From: Bacteroidaceae bacterium
GTDB taxonomy: Bacteria; Bacteroidota; Bacteroidia; Bacteroidales; Bacteroidaceae
Assembly: GCA_017547585.1 (NCBI GenBank)
Contig: JAFYPH010000057.1
Span: forward strand, 1 to 51,377
Length of the DNA stretch: 51,377 nt
Direction of reading: 5' to 3'
Below, one piece after another: positions 50,120 through 51,377 of this stretch. Made by a program: the position numbers and the translations under genes. The notes under the pieces were generated by a model. The model worked only from the letters and a program-made list of their open reading frames with translations. It was not told the DNA's origin and did not search any database. How positions within the stretch are numbered: position 1 is the stretch's first letter; the number at the start of each line of letters is the position of its first letter.

Positions 50120-51214
50120 ATGGATAAAAATCGGTATTGTGTGATAATGGCAGGAGGTATCGGCAGCCGTCTGTGGCCTCTGAGCCGCAAGAGCTACCCT
50201 AAACAGTTCCACGACCTGCTCGGTTGCGGCAGGACTCTCTTGCAGCAGACTTTCGACCGTTACAGCCGTATCGTTCCGTTGAAAAACATCATAGTTTCCA
50301 CAAACAGCGCCTACTCCGACCTTGTACGCGAGCAGCTGCCCGCCCTCTCTTCGGAGCAGATTCTTCACGAGCCCACCTATCGTGGCACTGCACCCAGCAT
50401 TGCCTATGCAGCGTGTCACATTAAGCGTCTCAACGAAAATGCCAACATTGTTGTTGCTCAGGCCGACCAGCTTATCCTCGACGAGAACCTTTTTGTAAAG
50501 ACGGTAAATGCCGGCCTCGACTTTGCGGCCGCCAATCGAAAATTGGTTATCGTGGGCATAAAACCCACCTGCCCCGAGACACGATACGGATACATTCAGG
50601 CCGAGGAGCACAATGAGATTTTCTCGGATGTTGCCTTCCACAAGGTGCGTACATTCACCGAAAAACCCGCCTACGAGTTTGCCAAGATATTTATGGAGAG
50701 TGGCGAATTCTATTGGAACTCGGGAATTTACATCTGGAACGTGCAGACAATCATCGACACGATGACCGAACTTCTGCCGGACATGATGGGCGAGCTCGAG
50801 CGTGTCTTCAACGAATACCCCAACAGAGACGAACGCCGCCGTCGCGTCTACGACTCGTACACCTCTTTCCCCAACGTCTCAATGGACTACGCGGTGATGG
50901 AGCGCGCCGACAACGTCTATCTGCAGATAGGTGAATTCGGCTGGGCCGACCTCGGAACATGGGATTCGCTCTATAGCACCTTCCCCAAAGATAAGAGCGG
51001 CAATGCCATTGTAAAGTCGCGCACGATAACCTACAATAGTCACGACAATGTGGTGGTGATGCCCAAAGGTAAATTGGCTGTCATTCAGGATGTTGAAGAT
51101 CTTCTCATTGCCGACGTCGGCAATGTGCTTCTTGTCTGCAAGAAGGGTAAAGAGGGAGACATCAGAAAATTCCTCAACGACGCCCGCATGAAGTACGGCG
51201 ACGAGTTTGTATAA
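50120..51214 (+). CDS. manC: Mannose-1-phosphate guanylyltransferase
   Basis: The 364-residue enzyme makes GDP-mannose from mannose 1-phosphate and GTP, for fucose, mannan and capsule/O-antigen synthesis. The nucleotidyl-transfer signature GGIGSRLWPLSRKSYPKQF is at residues 12-30, the FTEKP substrate motif is near 180, and FYWNSGIYIW follows. The phosphomannose-isomerase domain of fused ManC/AlgA enzymes is absent, so this is the single-function form. Length is normal. Codon choice is strongly CCC for proline (10 of 14). An insertion sequence begins 29 bases after its stop. Confidence 0.94.
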   Translation: MDKNRYCVIMAGGIGSRLWPLSRKSYPKQFHDLLGCGRTLLQQTFDRYSRIVPLKNIIVSTNSAYSDLVREQLPALSSEQILHEPTYRGTAPSIAYAACHIKRLNENANIVVAQADQLILDENLFVKTVNAGLDFAAANRKLVIVGIKPTCPETRYGYIQAEEHNEIFSDVAFHKVRTFTEKPAYEFAKIFMESGEFYWNSGIYIWNVQTIIDTMTELLPDMMGELERVFNEYPNRDERRRRVYDSYTSFPNVSMDYAVMERADNVYLQIGEFGWADLGTWDSLYSTFPKDKSGNAIVKSRTITYNSHDNVVVMPKGKLAVIQDVEDLLIADVGNVLLVCKKGKEGDIRKFLNDARMKYGDEFV

Positions 51215-51245
51215 AGAAATAACTTAAGAGGCTGCATTTGAAGTG

Positions 51246-51279
51246 AACCCCAAAAGTTAGACAAAAAACTTTTGGGGTT
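51246..51279 (+). other. Hairpin at the end of the insertion sequence
   Basis: A perfect 13-bp stem, AACCCCAAAAGTT (51246-51258) with AACTTTTGGGGTT (51267-51279), eight-base loop. It overlaps the presumed terminal repeat and lies just before the transposase ATG. Such structures can block transcription or translation entering from outside the element. Confidence 0.65.
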
Positions 51280-51285
51280 TATTTT

Positions 51286-51377
51286 ATGCGTAAGAAACAC
51301 GATTATTCAGCATTGCTAAAATATATGCATATGCTTGAAAGTGGTTATTCCATCAATTACATTCACACTCATTATGG
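51286..51377 (+). CDS. Transposase OrfA, partial (IS3-like)
   Basis: An ATG at 51286 opens a frame still open at the window end: 30 residues starting MRKKHDYSALLKYMHMLESG and continuing YSINYIHTHYG. This has the look of the N-terminal helix-turn-helix of an IS3-family OrfA (basic start, then a sigma-like helix with L, M and Y). Only the first part is visible, so the call rests on this and on the terminal repeat just upstream. Confidence 0.65.
   Translation, partial: MRKKHDYSALLKYMHMLESGYSINYIHTHY

Larger units (their letters stand above)
51244..51377 (+). mobile_element. Left end of an IS3-like insertion sequence, cut by the window edge
   Basis: The element appears to start with TGAACCCCAAAAGTTAGACA at 51244, close to the terminal inverted repeat known from IS3/IS150-type elements, followed by the start of a transposase helper gene. 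The right end, the second frame and the target duplication lie outside the window, so family and intactness are unproven. Confidence 0.7.

Overview
The window looks like a chromosomal stretch of an anaerobic, probably gut-dwelling member of the Bacteroidales. The promoters have the Bacteroidetes form (TTTG, a 19-21 base gap, then TAnnTTTG), clear Shine-Dalgarno sites are absent, and the gene families and their order are typical of the group: DUF177-rpmF-fabH-era-der, tsaB-DUF4290-murA-rimM-M23-dxr-rseP, yicC-gmk-nadD. Everything is read from the sequence by eye; no database search was run.

Layout. 1-1140: gene-poor DNA with an outward promoter and a tRNA-Arg(CCT). 1181-12472, all on +: a secreted M6-type metalloprotease, a housekeeping run (YceD, L32, FabH, Era, Der), an array of about 32-bp repeats, an RNase H and Mfd. 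12701-15512, on -: an AT-rich restriction-modification island, a Vsr-like nuclease fused to a C5-cytosine methyltransferase followed by a HpaII-family endonuclease. 15770-17721: a short-chain dehydrogenase and a PAP2 membrane enzyme, translationally overlapping. 28235 down to 17768, on -: TsaB, DUF4290, MurA, RimM, a degenerate M23 protein, Dxr, RseP, a serpin lipoprotein and an alkaline phosphatase in one tight run, with two PepSY-like exported proteins beyond it. 28591-31227: yicC-gmk-nadD-MORN. 31454-39597: five exported proteins in a row (a gluzincin-type protein, an alpha/alpha-barrel protein, a GH110-like alpha-galactosidase and two sialate O-acetylesterases), which read as a host-glycan (mucin) degradation operon without SusC/SusD. 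44171-39678, on -: a 1497-residue papain-like protease with LamG and PKD modules. 44334-51214: trpS, two identical tRNA-Val(TAC), purB, an rRNA pseudouridine synthase with a long Gly/Asn/Arg-rich front, asnS and a GDP-mannose pyrophosphorylase. The window ends inside an insertion sequence.

Points of most interest. (1) The fused Vsr/methyltransferase plus HpaII-like system. (2) The five-gene glycan operon with two unassigned enzymes next to GH110. (3) Promoters embedded in duplicated repeat units (28.4 and 45.4 kb) and in the loops of long hairpins (3.3 and 44.3 kb). (4) Residue-level oddities: MurA Cys-to-Asp, an M23 protein lacking two active-site His, a serpin with a predicted Met P1. (5) A marked change in codon choice across the restriction island (proline CCC in 2 of 13 codons in era, 10 of 14 in the guanylyltransferase gene), which could mean large-scale transfer or an assembly join and should be settled before the two halves are treated as one genome.
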